64,000 nucleotides of DNA, from the NCBI RefSeq assembly GCF_958979055.1, contig NC_084889.1, positions 2,914,001 through 2,978,000 of the forward strand, read 5' to 3'. Under the pieces are notes generated by a model, which was given only the letters and a program-made list of their open reading frames with translations, was not told the DNA's origin and did no database searches. Made by a program: the position numbers and the translations under genes. The DNA is from Alnus glutinosa (taxonomy: Eukaryota > Streptophyta > Magnoliopsida > Fagales > Betulaceae). Positions 22,801 through 34,238 of the stretch are shown piece by piece; position 1 is the stretch's first letter, and every line of letters starts with the position of its first letter.

Positions 22801-22978
22801 AATGTAAGGTAATTGTCCTTGATGTTTGGAAAAAAAAAAAGAAAAAAAAAAAAAAAGAAAAAAGAAAAAGATATTCGTATTTTTCCGCTGCGAGATTTAT
22901 CATCTCTGATAAGTAGTAATGACACGTAATTATTTAGATATAATTACTTATGTTTTTTTGTAAAAAGCGGGTCGTTAC
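19845..22978. mobile_element. 3.1-kb insertion of unknown type, probably a retroelement
   Basis: In the other units GGAGTATRTAAG is followed at once by CAATTACGATTGCG (about 36557, 43685, 47220, 52785). Here about 3.1 kb separates GGAGTGTATAAAAGG from CAATTACGAT (22979). It ends GGGTCGTTACA. There is a GA-rich tract (20080-20190), a GC-richer part (20200-20440), then long T/G-rich sequence with no convincing reading frame; the 182-codon minus frame at 19939-20487 is low in complexity and lacks any domain I recognise. A short repeat of phrasing (ATTGGGTTTTAACGTAGCCC at 22161-22180, then ATTGGGAGTCAACGTCTCCC at 22231-22250) is present. I could not find paired LTRs; a solo LTR or a large non-coding retroelement are the likeliest options. 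Confidence 0.55.
19861..20042. mobile_element. Short foldback MITE (GAGTAATG ends)
   Basis: GAGTAATGCTACATA at the left pairs with TATGTAGTATTACTC at the right, and the arms remain complementary through CTCCTTTTATCCTCCC and GATGATAAAAGGAGG. About 182 bp, no gene. The ends resemble those of the element at 36344-36524. Confidence 0.8.
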
Positions 22979-23349
22979 ACAATTACGATACGTTCGCTTT
23001 GTTTTCTTAGCGCCTTTTCTCCTTTATCCCTCCACACTAACACAATCGCGCAGTTCCTGAAAAAAGTGAACTTACGGAACAACATATTTCGTGAAACAAA
23101 GAGCAGTTCGGTCAGAAGCATCTATCACAGACGTGAGTATTTTTTTTTAACCGCATGCAACTGTGGCCTTAGGTGGTTATCAATTTTAAATGATTGAAAT
23201 CGTTAACTGCTAATTGGCAGTTATGTGGTTATTGAATGACATGTTGTAACCGTTAATTGCCTTTCAAGTAATAGGTTTTTTGAGCCGCTTTTAGTGTTTT
23301 AAACATTTTTTTTTGTCGTATTTTAGATTATATTGTTTCGGACCTCTTT

Positions 23350-23668
23350 TAGTGTCCATTTGGATTTGCGATTTTAAAAAGTACAATTTTAAATAACGAT
23401 TTTAAAATATGCCATTTGAAAAAGTGTTTTTTAAAAACGCAGTTAAACTTTTGGCAAAATCTCAGTTTAGCCTTTAAAGTCGCAAATTCACATTTAAAAT
23501 TTCGCGTTTTCAAAAAAGTATCATTTTACCTGCGATTTGAAAAAAACAGATTTTCTGCGTTTTCAAATTGCAATTTTTAATAACGCAGTTCTTAAACGAT
23601 TTACGTTATGCGATTTGGTTTAAAATTGCATTTATTATTTACGAAATCGCAATCCCAAACGCACCCTT
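23350..23668. mobile_element. hAT-like foldback MITE
   Basis: The ends TCCATTTGGATTTGCGATTT and AAATCGCAATCCCAAACGCA pair as inverted repeats, and the interior is made of short inverted pieces (GCGTTTTCAAA, TTTTTAAAAACGCAG). The paralogous units read CTCGTTTAGCATTTTGG here without an insert. Flanks CTTTTAGT and CCCTTAGT are a probable diverged 8-bp duplication. Ends are approximate. Confidence 0.7.
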
Positions 23669-23800
23669 AGTATTTTGGATGTCCTTTTATGACTTATTTT
23701 AGTGTTTTTGCCCATTATATTAATGGACTTAGAATCCCATGAAACAATAACTTAAAAAGCAAAGAGAAGAAACCTGTCTAAATATTTTAAGACGTTAGAG

Positions 23801-24683
23801 GATCCTCATTGGGCTCTTCGGTTCAAAAATTTCACCAAATTTTGGTGAAAGTTCTAAAAAACACTCATGCATCAAGCTCTTTAAAGTTTCTCTAAATTAA
23901 TTATTGTCAGAAACTCTCACCAAATTTAACCCAAATTTTTCTCATGCTATTCATTAAAATATTGTTTTCCTTTCACTTCCCACCTGTTTCTCTCTCTCCC
24001 TCTGTCTCTCCTTTTCCGTCGGTGAAGATGTTCACCTCTACTACCTTCTCTAGAAACTCAACAAAAAAATGTTGATATTTTGCAAACCTATCAACAATTC
24101 AATGAGAGGAATAACGTAAATTACATTTTGCTACTTCAACCTTCATCAATCTTGATGTTCCCTAAGCCAGAGCCAACACCCCCCAAAGGTCCAGACAAGA
24201 AGAAGAAGAAAGCGAAGAGCAATTTCAATGGCAAAAAGGCAAAATCCAAAGCACCAAATGACCCAAGCAAACCAATTAGAAAGGGGTTTAATAAACACCC
24301 ACTTATGATAGGTCCATCAAAGGCTATAACCCAAAGGTCCCAGAGAGCGAGAGGATCCTTATCAATCCGTTTCTGGTAATAGCTCATTGGGAAGATCAAT
24401 AAAAGACCCACGAATTGAAGAATTTGCTGTATCCATGACAACAATTTTTATTTTTTTAATGAAATTGGGGGCCATGGCAGGAGGCTTGCAAAACTTTAAA
24501 CAATGCTGAGTGGTAGTTAAAGTAATTGCTTTTAAAACTATTAAAAAATAATATTTAGCTAAAATGGAGAAATTTTTAGAGAGTTTGATATATAAAACTT
24601 TTTAAAAGTGATAGTTAAATTAAAAAAAGTAGATTTTTTTACTAAAATTTAGTGAAATTTTGAAAAGTCTAATGAAAATGCTC
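23801..24683. mobile_element. Insertion element of 883 bp with weak inverted ends
   Basis: Relative to the other units, the text GACGTTAGAG|A is split. TTAGAG is present on both sides (23795-23800, 24684-24689). The left end (CATTGGGCTCTTCGG, then TTCACCAAATTTTGGTGAA) and the right end (AGTGAAATTTTGAAAAG, then AATGAAAATGCTCT) are imperfect inverted repeats. The interior contains a lysine-rich frame (24152-24379) that I do not recognise; it may be a captured host fragment. Confidence 0.65.
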
Positions 24684-25082
24684 TTAGAGATGAGAAAAAT
24701 CACAAAAGAAAGGAAATAGAAGAAACGTACGTACGTAGGTCGCGCCTTTGCAGATTGTTTCGATCTTTAGGTTCAAATTTCAATGAAAAAGACAAAGAAC
24801 GCGAGTAGTTAAAACCATGGAGACCAAAATGAGGCATTAGGCCTAACCCCTGCTGCTAATTAATCCCTATCTAATTAGGTGTGCCTAATGTTTCATTTAA
24901 TGTTATTCTCAACATTTTTATTTCCTTTTCTGGCTACGTACAATGAATGCAACGTAACATTCAAGAACAAGAGAATTAAATGTTTTAAAAAATGTTTTAA
25001 AAAACTAATAATCATTCTATCCATGCACTGGATCTAGGATTAGAATCTTAATTGAATTATAAGTAGAGTATTCCTAAAAGGT

Positions 25083-26556
25083 CAGTGGCAGGCCCAGACA
25101 ATTGTGATTGGAGGGGCCGATAAATATAATTTAAAATAAAAATTGAGTAATTTGTCACACAATGTGTATCGCAAAAATATATTATAAAAGTTTATAAATA
25201 TATGCTAAAATTAATATATTAGCAACAAAAACATGTTGTCACTAGAACAAAAAGACAAAAATATAAAGTGTTTAATGAACCTAAATTTTCCAAATTAAAT
25301 TACAACCCTATAAGAGACAATCAAAGTTAATAAACAACAATGTAAACAATCATAGAATTACTGTCTTTTTTTGTTTATCATGGAAGAGAAATAGGATTAT
25401 AGGAATAGCAAAAATTAAGATAAAGTGGAGAAAAAATACCAATGTAAATGCTGCCTAATATGGTCTCGGTGTGAAGCTCTGTCCAAATCTTAAGAAGAAG
25501 ATGAATTACAATGCAACCTGTATAGAGTGAGTTCATCACAACAAACAAAATTTTGATTTAATAATATGCTCTATTTATCTAACTTGAAATGACAAAAGCT
25601 AAATTTTGTTTTCAACACATTAATCACATTTGACATTTCCAACTATGCATTGCTCAACTTAGGCAATCTAATATAAATAATATAATGATCAATTGATCAT
25701 TTGCACTAGCAATTTATCATTTTGTTTGAAGAAATTTACTTGATGTGTACTATACAAAATACATAATATTATCTTTTAGAATTTAACATTTTCCACATAA
25801 AAAACTTATTTCCATAATTCTACTGTCTATAATTAGATATATTTATTTACACAATTTTATTGATTTTCATAGGAATAAAACTTAAACAACCAAACAAGAA
25901 AAAATTTACTACAATTCTACAACTTTAAAAGTCAAAATTAAGCACTTATGAACAATAATATATATTTTTTAAAAAAACAAAAAAAACAAAACAAAAAACT
26001 TACTTTTCCCTACCTCAGTGCCTCTCTCTAGTCTCCATGGCACTTCTTCAGTCTTCTCTTGATTGAGTTGGTTATATAAAGTAACAAAGAGTGAAAGAGT
26101 CAAAAATTTAAGACTATCTCTTCAGACTCTTCTTCGTTAGTTCGTTTCATTTTCCCAAGCACAGAGCAGTTCTCAATCTTCTTGTCTTCCACATTTTCAC
26201 TTCCTTCCACCACACGATTGACGATTGAGTCTTTAAGAAGTCTGATTTTTTTTTTCTTCATTTCTCATGTAAAGATGTCATGAATCATGATGTGAAGTTC
26301 CTGAGTTCCTGACACTTGATAAGTTGATACAATGACACTAGTAACTAGTTACAGTAGTAGGCTGAGGGGCTAAGCATATAGGAATACGGTTTGGAGAATT
26401 TTTTTTTTTTCAAGTTTTAACGTAAGTTGAGTTGTCTGATTGATTTCATGACTTAAGTGATGGGGCCCGGAAGACATTAGAAAAATCTGAAGAAAAAAAT
26501 TACTAATTTTTTTTTCTTTTTTCCAGCAGGGGCCGCCCTTAACAAATCCGCCACTG
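25083..26556. mobile_element. Non-autonomous hAT transposon
   Basis: The element opens CAGTGGCAGGCCC and closes GGGCCGCCC...CCGCCACTG, giving inverted CAGTGGC ends typical of plant hAT elements. The 8-bp target CTAAAGGT is intact on the right (26557-26564) and slightly altered on the left (TAAAAGGT, 25075-25082); the empty site CTAAAGGTATCAGAAC is seen at about 37966 and 47958. The 1474-bp interior is AT-rich and has no transposase frame. Confidence 0.88.
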
Positions 26557-28247
26557 CTAAAGGTATTAGAACTGCATGCCTATAAATAGGTCACTACTCT
26601 AGGCATCAAAACTCTTTGAACTCTCTGATATTGACGTGCTTTTATATTCTCAAATATTTGTCTATTAAATTTGACTTAAGCATCGGAGTTAGACCCCATA
26701 GGCACACTTGCCAAGCTCTAGTGTATGTTGATTTTATTGTCTTGTAAGTGTTGGAGAGAATGAATCAAAAGGCTATACGTCACCTAATCAGAAACTGTAT
26801 CAACAACTGCGAAAACTTTTTTTCCATGTATTATGGTTGCCTTGATTTATGTGGTACGGTTTTAGAATTGGAAATGGAGGATTTTAGAGTACTTTAGAAG
26901 ATAATTGTTGTAGAAGAAAAATGATATGATGTTTTCATCTTTTTCAGTTTTTGTATTTTACGCCGATGTGTTATTATTTTATTAGAGGGCACAAAGGCGG
27001 TCTATATAGAAATTATTCTCTTAATTAAAAATACAAAAATATTAGTCACTAGAAATATTTGGCAAAATCCGTAGCTTATATAATCCCGTGAGTATTGCGT
27101 TTGTTTGATTAATTAGGAAACTTTATGATTTTTTATTTATTTTATTTTTATAAAATCAAGAAAATTAAAAAATTGTGAAACTTTGATGAGCATGCATGGC
27201 CAAAAAGTTCAAAACTAAATCGTTCACAATTTTATTTTTATTTTTTTAACTTTATACATAGATGTGAAATGTGCTTGATCGATAATGATAAACTTTAAAT
27301 CAATAACTGTTAGAACAGTTTTTTGTCTGGTGTCGTGTAGATATTTGATTTGCCATGTTTTTCGTAATTTGTAAGAAAGAACAAATAATGCGTTAGAAGG
27401 GGGGTGTCCCGACGTCTCCTTTCTGATGCCTAAGTTAGTGAGTCATTTTGAAGAGCATTAAAAGTCGTGAGTGTATTATATTTCCAGTCTATATTCAGAG
27501 TGTCTTTTGCATCTAGGGTAGCAGCCTATTTATAAACACATAGTTCTCAACCGCAGTATTCCACCTTCATGTCATGGCTGAGTGTGGCCCATAGTGAGAT
27601 GAGATAGAGGTTGAGTGGGAGAGTGTGACAATTACTCCTCATGGGATAATGTATTTATCTCATGTGTTTCAAATATAGCCTTTAAGGTGTTATAGGACTC
27701 TGTTAAGCCTTAATGACTAAACGGGTTAAGTTGAGCCAGCAAGATCAACTGGGCTTTGATTCAGGTATAGGCCCATTTGCCTAAAGGATAATAATTTTCC
27801 CAACAATAACATCCAAACGCTTGAATATTTGCTCTTTGTTGTATTTTCATTGTATTTCCATATCCAATTCATGAGTAATTTTTCGCGGTCACATGACCTT
27901 TCCATTTGATAATGTCGAAAAAAAACTCATTAATGTACTCAACAACTTCATAGCCAGCTCGTCCAGTACAGTTGTACGTAGCTCCTTGAATTACACAACA
28001 TGAAAAAGAAAAGGCTTAATTACATCCGTGTAATTGTTCAAGCAAATTGAAACGAATAATGAATGAGTCAGGAGGGTGGACTTTTCTGCGTCCCACCTCG
28101 ACCACACAACAGTAGTTCACGTACAAGATAAAAAAAAAAAAACGTAACGTTATCTTCATTTGTATTTGTGCTTGTGAAGGGTTTTGAATTATTATTATTA
28201 TTATTATTTTTTTTTTTTTAGGGGGTTTGGGGAATGGACCCCCACCC
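26557..28247. other. 3' flank of gene C unit
   Basis: No gene apart from the inserted solo LTR. It holds array-wide text: CCTATAAATAGGTCACTACT (about 26579), TTATGGTTGCCTTGATTTATG (26830), GCATGGCC (27190), and the shared gene 3' flank with GGACTTTTCTGCGTCCCACC (about 28078). The A/T runs at 28130 and 28208 vary in length between copies. Confidence 0.65.
27308..27805. mobile_element. Solo LTR of 498 bp, 5-bp TSD
   Basis: It starts TGTTAGAACAG and ends TTTTCCCAACA. ATAAC lies on both sides (27303-27307, 27806-27810), and the empty site AATCAATAACATCCAAA occurs near 3911, 38780 and 48774. A TTATAAATAGG-type box on the minus strand (about 27527-27537) suggests minus orientation. No internal domain remains. 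Confidence 0.9.
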
Positions 28248-28664
28248 TCAAGTTGCATGCCTCCGCCTCTGAGCATGTCCACTGGGGGAGTTAGCATGGC
28301 GAAGATGCCTCTCTTGGGAAAGTAGTTTTGCAAACCTGAAAGAACATAATTATTTCGATTATATTAATTTGATAATCAAAATGAAACTTTGTGAAAAAGA
28401 ATTTTAGAATTTAATAGTTTGATACCTTTTGAGAGCCTCCTCATTAGTTTCATTGTTAGCAACCTCAAATATGCATGTCTCCAAATTTATCCTAGAGACT
28501 GGTTTCTTTAGCAGTGTTTCGCCAGTTTTTACAAGATCATCCAAATTCTTTGTTGTGGCTACGTCCACAGAAGATAATACCCCGCTTAATGAATCGTCCT
28601 GTGCATTATTTTGATTCAAACATGTCAATATTAAAGATCAGACGGCCAAAAAACATGTATATAT

Positions 28665-28880
28665 TGTCAACAATTAGGGATAAAATGTTTTTCCCCTTTT
28701 TTTCATTTGATCGAATACACTTTAAATAGAGTTACATTTTTCTTGATTCTAATCTATACGCAATTTATGCCTAGTATTACGCCTGTAATCACGGCATGTC
28801 TCTCTCCTAGATTTTCCTGTCTTTTACTTTTGACTATTTACAACTCACGCTTGTCTTTTACTTTACAACTCACGCCAACA
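28665..28880 (-). repeat. 3' LTR of the young copia element
   Basis: 216 bp, TGTCAACAATTAGGG...ACTCACGCCAACA on the plus strand. No difference from the partner at 34023-34238 was found on reading. It contains a duplicated phrase CAACTCACGC near its right end. Confidence 0.95.
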
Positions 28881-28887
28881 CTCCCCC

Positions 28888-31800
28888 TCAAGTTGGAGCA
28901 TATAGATCTTTCATGCACAACTTGTTAAGTGAGTTGTAAAACTCTTTACTTGATACCGCCTTAGTGAGGATATCTGCTAATTGATCTTCAGACTTCACAA
29001 AAGGGAAGCAGATTATCTTCTCTTCCAAGTTTTCTTTGATGAAGTGTCGATCCACTTCAATATGCTTTGTACGGTCATGTTGGACTGGATCGTGAGATAT
29101 TGCAATGGCAGATTTATTGTCACAGAAAAGCTCCATTTCTGAAGTAGGAGTAAATCCAAGTTCAGTAAGGAGCCTCCTGATCCACAGTAGTTCACACAAT
29201 CCCTTCGCCATTCCACGAAATTCGGCCTCAGCACTAGAAAGTGCTACTACTTTTTGTTTCTTGCTTCTCCAAGTGACTAGGTTTCCGCCTACAAACATAA
29301 AATAACCTGAGGTAGATTTTCTGTCTGAGATACTTCCAGCCCAATCTGCATCTGTATAGCCCTTAATTTTCAAATGGCTATTCCTCGAGAACATTAGTCC
29401 CTTTCCTGGTGACCCCTTCAAGTATCTTAGTATCCGGATTACTGCATCCATGTGATCTTCACTAGGATTATGCATAAATTGACTGACTACACTCACGGCA
29501 TAAGCAATGTCAGGACGAGTATGTGAGAGGTATATTAGTTTCCCAACTAACCTTTGGTATCTTCCTTTGTCCGTTGGAGTTTGGTCTGGATACTCTCCAA
29601 GTCGATGATTTTGAACAATTGGAGTATCTGCTGGCTTGCACTCCAACATCCCTACTTCTGATAATACATCCAGTACATATTTCCTTTGGGAAAGGAATAT
29701 TCCTTCCTTAGACCTTGCGACTTCGATTCCCAGAAAATACTTAAGCCCTCCCAAATTTTTCATTTCAAAATCAGTGGCCAGTTCCTCCTGTAGTCTTAAT
29801 ATCTCTTCTTCATCGTCACCTGTAATAATCATGTCATCCACATAGACTATTAATACCGTTACCTTCTTTCCATTATGCTTTATGAACAATGTATGATCTG
29901 AGTTGCTTTGCTTGAACCCATATTCCCGCATTGCCAAGCTGAATCGCCCAAACCACGCTCGTGGTGATTGTTTTAGGCCATATAGGGCCCGTTGTAGTTT
30001 ACACACAACTTTGACATCTGTGGAGGCTGTGTATCCCGGGGGAAGGTCCATGTAGACTTCTTCTTCAAGTTTGCCGTGTAAGAATGCATTTTTTACATCA
30101 AATTGATGTAGTGGCCAATCAAGGTTAGCTGCAAGAGATAATAGAATCCTTACAGTGCTGAGCTTCGCTACTGGTGAGAAAGTCTCTTGATAATCAACCC
30201 CATACGTTTGTGTATAGCCTTTTGCCACCAATCTTGCTTTATATCTCTCTACTGATCCATCTGCCTTGTGTTTGATGGAAAATACCCATTTGCATCCTAC
30301 TGTTTTCTTCCCTTCAGGTAGTGGAACGAGAGTCCATGTGTCATTTTTAAGGAGTGCCTCCATTTCTTCCTTTATTGCCTGTGTCCATTTTGGATCAGAC
30401 AAGGTTTCCTGAATTCCAACTGGAACTTGGATTGAGGAAAGTACGTGCACAAATCCTCTGAGAGGTTCAGGTAATCTCTTGGTTGACATATAGTTGGCAA
30501 TTGGATACCTTGATCTTCGCTCTTCATCATCAGGGGAGTATCTTTTCGGTGGCTGGCCACGGTTTGTCCTGAAAGGTAGAACATATCCAGCAGAGGGATT
30601 CAGGTTACTGTTATCTAAATGTGTGTCAAGTGTGCTTACCTCAGGAATATTCTCAGGAGAAGAGCTTGTGGGTACTGTGGAAGAGGAGGGGCTTGCAGTG
30701 TCCTGTTCTGACCTTGAGTGTGCTTCTTCTTCTTCACCATGTGGTTCTTCTCTCATCACTATATTGCTATTCGGCCAGTCAAAATGCGTCCAATTCTGTT
30801 CTTGATCATGTATCTCCCCCTGAAGAGCAGGATTGGGGCCAGAGAAGAACGGTTCAGATTCCAAGAAGGTGACATCCATAGTCACATAGAGCCGACTGGT
30901 TGAGGGGTTAGAGCATCGATACCCCTTCTGATGCGTAGCGTAACCTAAGAAGAGACACCTGAGAGCACAGGGGTCCAACTTAGTTCGTTAGTTCTTGTGA
31001 AGGTGTACATAAGCCACACATCCAAATACTCGGGGAGGTAGCATAAGGATCGTGGGTAGGGAGACATGGGACGCCAAGACCTGGAGTGGGGTATGAAATT
31101 GTAGGACTTTGGAGGGAAGTCTGTTAAGTAGGTAAACAGCGGTGGATACTGCATCGGGCCAATATCGAGTTGGCACATGATTTCCATGGAGTAGGGCTCG
31201 GGCAGTCTCAAGAATGTAACTGTTCTTTCGCTCAGCTACACCATTTTGTTGTGGTGTCTGAGGACACGACGTCTCATGAATAAGTCCATGGTGGTCAAAA
31301 TAGGCGCGGAAGCGCTGATTAACAAATTCACCGCCATTGTCAAAGCGAATGACTCGGAGTTTGGCAGAGAATTGAGTTTGGATCATTGCATGGAATGATT
31401 GAAAAACGGAGAACACCTCATCTTTATTTTTCATCAAGTAAAGCCATGTCATGCGGGTACAATCATCGACAAAGATGACGAACCAACGAATTCCCGAGAC
31501 AATAGAAACCGGGGAAGGACCTCATACATCAGAGTGAACAAGTGTAAACGGGGCAGTACTTTTATTCAAACTTGGCAAATAAGAGGTACGATGACTTTTG
31601 GCTATAATGCACGTAGAGCATTTTAATTCAGATACCACTACATTATTGAAAAGTTCAGGAAATACATGTTTCAGATAGCCAAAATTTGGATGCCCCAGTC
31701 GTTGATGCCATAACCGGATTTGCCGTTCCCGTCCATCACTGCGTACATGACAAACATGACCCGTGCTTACGTCATCCACATAATATAGGCCCCCCCTTTT

Positions 31801-33270
31801 AGTACTACGCCCAATTATCTCCTTGGTGAGAATATCCTGAAGAAGACAAAAATGAGAGTAGATTAGAACCACACAATTTAGTTCTTCAGTAACTTGGCCA
31901 ATAGACAGTAACTTATGTGATAGTGATGGAATAAGTAGTGTATGAGATAGTTGGAGAGATGGGGACAAGGACACGGTGCCAGCCCCTGTAACTGGGGAGA
32001 CCACCCCATTAGCATTTTCGACACAAGTGCGTCGCGGGGTAGATCTCGTAGTAAAATCTGTTGCATCAAACGTCATATGATCGGTGGCTGCTGAGTCAAG
32101 AAGCCAAGTATCGCGGTTACCATTACTGGAGGAGGTGGCAAAACCAGAGCCAATTTTACCTATATTTGAGACTGGGTCCACATTCAGGGGGTTGACTTGA
32201 GGTACTAGAGACAGATGAGGCTCAGCTGACATGGCAGCCACAGTCCCGGTATTTGTTTCTGCACCCCCAAAAATCTTTTTCTTCTTTGCCTGCAAATCAT
32301 GCCACCAGTCAGGATACCCATTCCTTTTAAAACAAGTAGCAATCGTGTGATTCGGCTTTCCACAGTGGGAGCATTTAGTCCCATCCGGGACATTTGCGGA
32401 ATTGCGTGACCTAGAAGTCACGAGAGGCTTGCTCGGGTTTGGGCTGGAAGTCGCACCACGACCGGAACCCACACAATGGGTCGGCTGCAATCGCAGCCCC
32501 TTGGTGGCCAAAACCGCACCAGAGGTGGTGTGGGGTTCGTCTGTGCTCATAACAGCTTGCCGGAGAGACTCTCGACGGACCAGGGCGTAGGCTTGCTCGA
32601 TGGAGGGGAAGGGCCGCATTTGGAGCACATCACTCCGGATGTGGTCAAGTCGATCGTCGATCCCGTCGAGGAAGGTGTAGACTCGGTCCTCCTGGAGCAT
32701 GGAGTTGTAGTGGTGGATATCGGCGGGGCACTCCATCGGATTCGGCCGCCGGAAGTCGATCTCGCGCCAGAGACCTTGCAGATCGGTGTAGAACTTCTCA
32801 AGGGAGCCGCCGGCTTGTTTCAGACGAGTAACCCGTCGCCGGAGTTCGTAGACCTGAGAGGTATCACTTCCATCAAAAAATGTTGTAGCAATCGCGTCCC
32901 AAACTGCTTTAGCAGTGGGAAATTGGATGAAATTTCCGATGAGCGTCGGGTCCATAGAGTTGATCAGCCATCCTTTGACAATGGCGTTATCGGTTTGCCA
33001 TTTTCGAAAGGATGGGTCTGTCATCGGCGGTGGTGGATAGTCACCGTTGATAAATCCCAATTTGTCTTTGCCGGAGATATAGATCTCGACAATTTGGGAC
33101 CAAAGGCCGTAGTTGGAACTGTCCAACTTGATACCAATCGGGGCAGCAACGTTTTCGGTGGAATAGGTCAGGGTCTGCACCTTAGATAGGGCTTCGGTCA
33201 TTTGGTTGGTGAAATTGGTAAGGATAGAGGATGTTGGTGGTGGGTTATCATCGGTGACAGAGTCGGCCAT
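28888..33270 (-). pseudogene. Copia gag-pol polyprotein, one frame with two nonsense codons
   Basis: The frame covers 1460 codons. In order: gag (from MADSVTDDNPPP), zinc knuckle CSHCGKPNHTIATC, aspartic protease LLDSAATDH, the GAG-pre-integrase HHCC region (HQRLGHPNFGYL, CSTC), integrase core (HSDV, RFDNGGEF, VAERKN), reverse transcriptase (YVDDMIITGD) and RNase H (DADWAGSISDRKSTSGY, ADILTKA). Only two codons are broken: TGA at 31522-31524, where copia integrases have the Trp of HSDVWGP, and TAA at 30988-30990 in HLHKN-stop-RTKLDP, where a CAA is likely. Both are single G:C to A:T changes. The integrase and everything after it are therefore lost from this copy, but the RNA with intact ends could still be copied by proteins from a sibling element. 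Confidence 0.93.
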
Positions 33271-33296
33271 AGCAGAAAGATTAGGTAAGAGCAGCT

Positions 33297-33335
<39 letters not shown>

Positions 33336-33419
33336 CTTCTACTAAAAAAAACCTGGTAGGTCCGGTTTCTCCTGATTTCCCGAGAGTGAATCTGTGAGGC
33401 TTTATCTTTTGCTGGAAAG

Positions 33420-33571
33420 ATTATTATCTTTTGCTGGAAAGTAAGTGAGAGAAAAGATGGTAGGCAATGAGTGGATTAATGGGTACCTGGAGGCCATTAT
33501 TATCTTTTGCTGGAAAGTAAGTGAGAGAAAAGATGGTAGGCAATGAGTGGATTAATGGGTACCTGGAGGCC
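33420..33571. repeat. 76-bp tandem duplication in copia leader
   Basis: Two adjacent copies of a 76-bp unit starting ATTATTATCTTTTGCTGGAA (33420 and 33496), apparently without differences, lie between the 5' LTR and gag. A second small direct repeat, GGTGGGTCGTCGGAGGGTGA, is at about 33734 and 33783. A long T-run (about 33300-33335) lies just upstream of the start codon on the minus strand. Confidence 0.9.
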
Positions 33572-34022
33572 ATACTGGACAGTGGGGCTTCGGCGAAAGA
33601 TGACCAGAAGCCAACGTGAATCTGAGGGAGACGGGGCATTTCAATCCGACCAAGTACTTTGTGGAGGAGGTGGTGACGGGTGTGGCTGGAAGACCGAACA
33701 GAGGAACCCGATCCTTCCGGGGTCCGGTCAACGGTGGGTCGTCGGAGGGTGAGGCTGGAAGAGGAACCCGATCCTTCTGGCAGGTGGGTCGTCGGAGGGT
33801 GAGGCTGGAAGACCTGTTTGCTCTATTCCGACCGGTTGAAGCAACGCTGCGTCGATCAGTTCAAGGAAGGATCTGCAGCCGTTGTCGTCTCCCCCTCCCT
33901 CATCTCAATCTCCAGCTCTGCCAGCCAGAGAAAAGAGAAAAAAAAAAAAAGAAAGGCTCTGTTTTTCAGTTGAAAAAACAGAGTTTTATCATTCTCTCAA
34001 AATCACAACCGCTCTGATACCA

Positions 34023-34238
34023 TGTCAACAATTAGGGATAAAATGTTTTTCCCCTTTTTTTCATTTGATCGAATACACTTTAAATAGAGTTACATTTTTC
34101 TTGATTCTAATCTATACGCAATTTATGCCTAGTATTACGCCTGTAATCACGGCATGTCTCTCTCCTAGATTTTCCTGTCTTTTACTTTTGACTATTTACA
34201 ACTCACGCTTGTCTTTTACTTTACAACTCACGCCAACA
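34023..34238 (-). repeat. 5' LTR of the young copia element
   Basis: 216 bp, preceded on the plus strand by GCTCTGATACCA, the complement of a tRNA-Met primer-binding site. It would carry the element's promoter in minus orientation and therefore transcribes in the same direction as gene C. Confidence 0.95.

Larger units (their letters stand above)
22979..25082. other. Unit spacer between B and C with two insertions
   Basis: This is the upstream non-coding part of the gene B unit (text such as CATGGACTTAGAATCCCATG and TTAGGCCTAACCCCTGCTGC is shared by all units). A further insert of about 140 bp is present at 22990-23130. No gene is supported; the 99-codon lysine-rich frame at 24080-24379 lies inside a transposon. 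Confidence 0.6.
28665..34238 (-). mobile_element. Near-intact young Ty1/copia LTR retrotransposon in gene C
   Basis: The element is 5574 bp with 216-bp LTRs at 28665-28880 and 34023-34238. By eye the two LTRs are identical along their whole length. TATAT flanks both ends (28660-28664, 34239-34243), but the site is a TA repeat so this is weak. In minus orientation the primer-binding site TGGTATCAGAGC (complement at about 34011-34022) follows the 5' LTR and a polypurine tract TTGAGGGGGAGTG (complement 28879-28891) precedes the 3' LTR. One frame spans 33270-28888. Insertion is in intron 5 of gene C and in the same direction as the gene. Confidence 0.97.

Noticed and set aside
24080..24379. Lysine-rich 99-codon frame, possibly an HMG-box or nuclear protein
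   Set aside because: It lies inside an insertion element, and only a vague similarity to a lysine-rich linker can be seen.
32476..33189. 237-codon plus-strand reading frame
   Set aside because: It is antisense to the gag region of the copia polyprotein and has no independent support.
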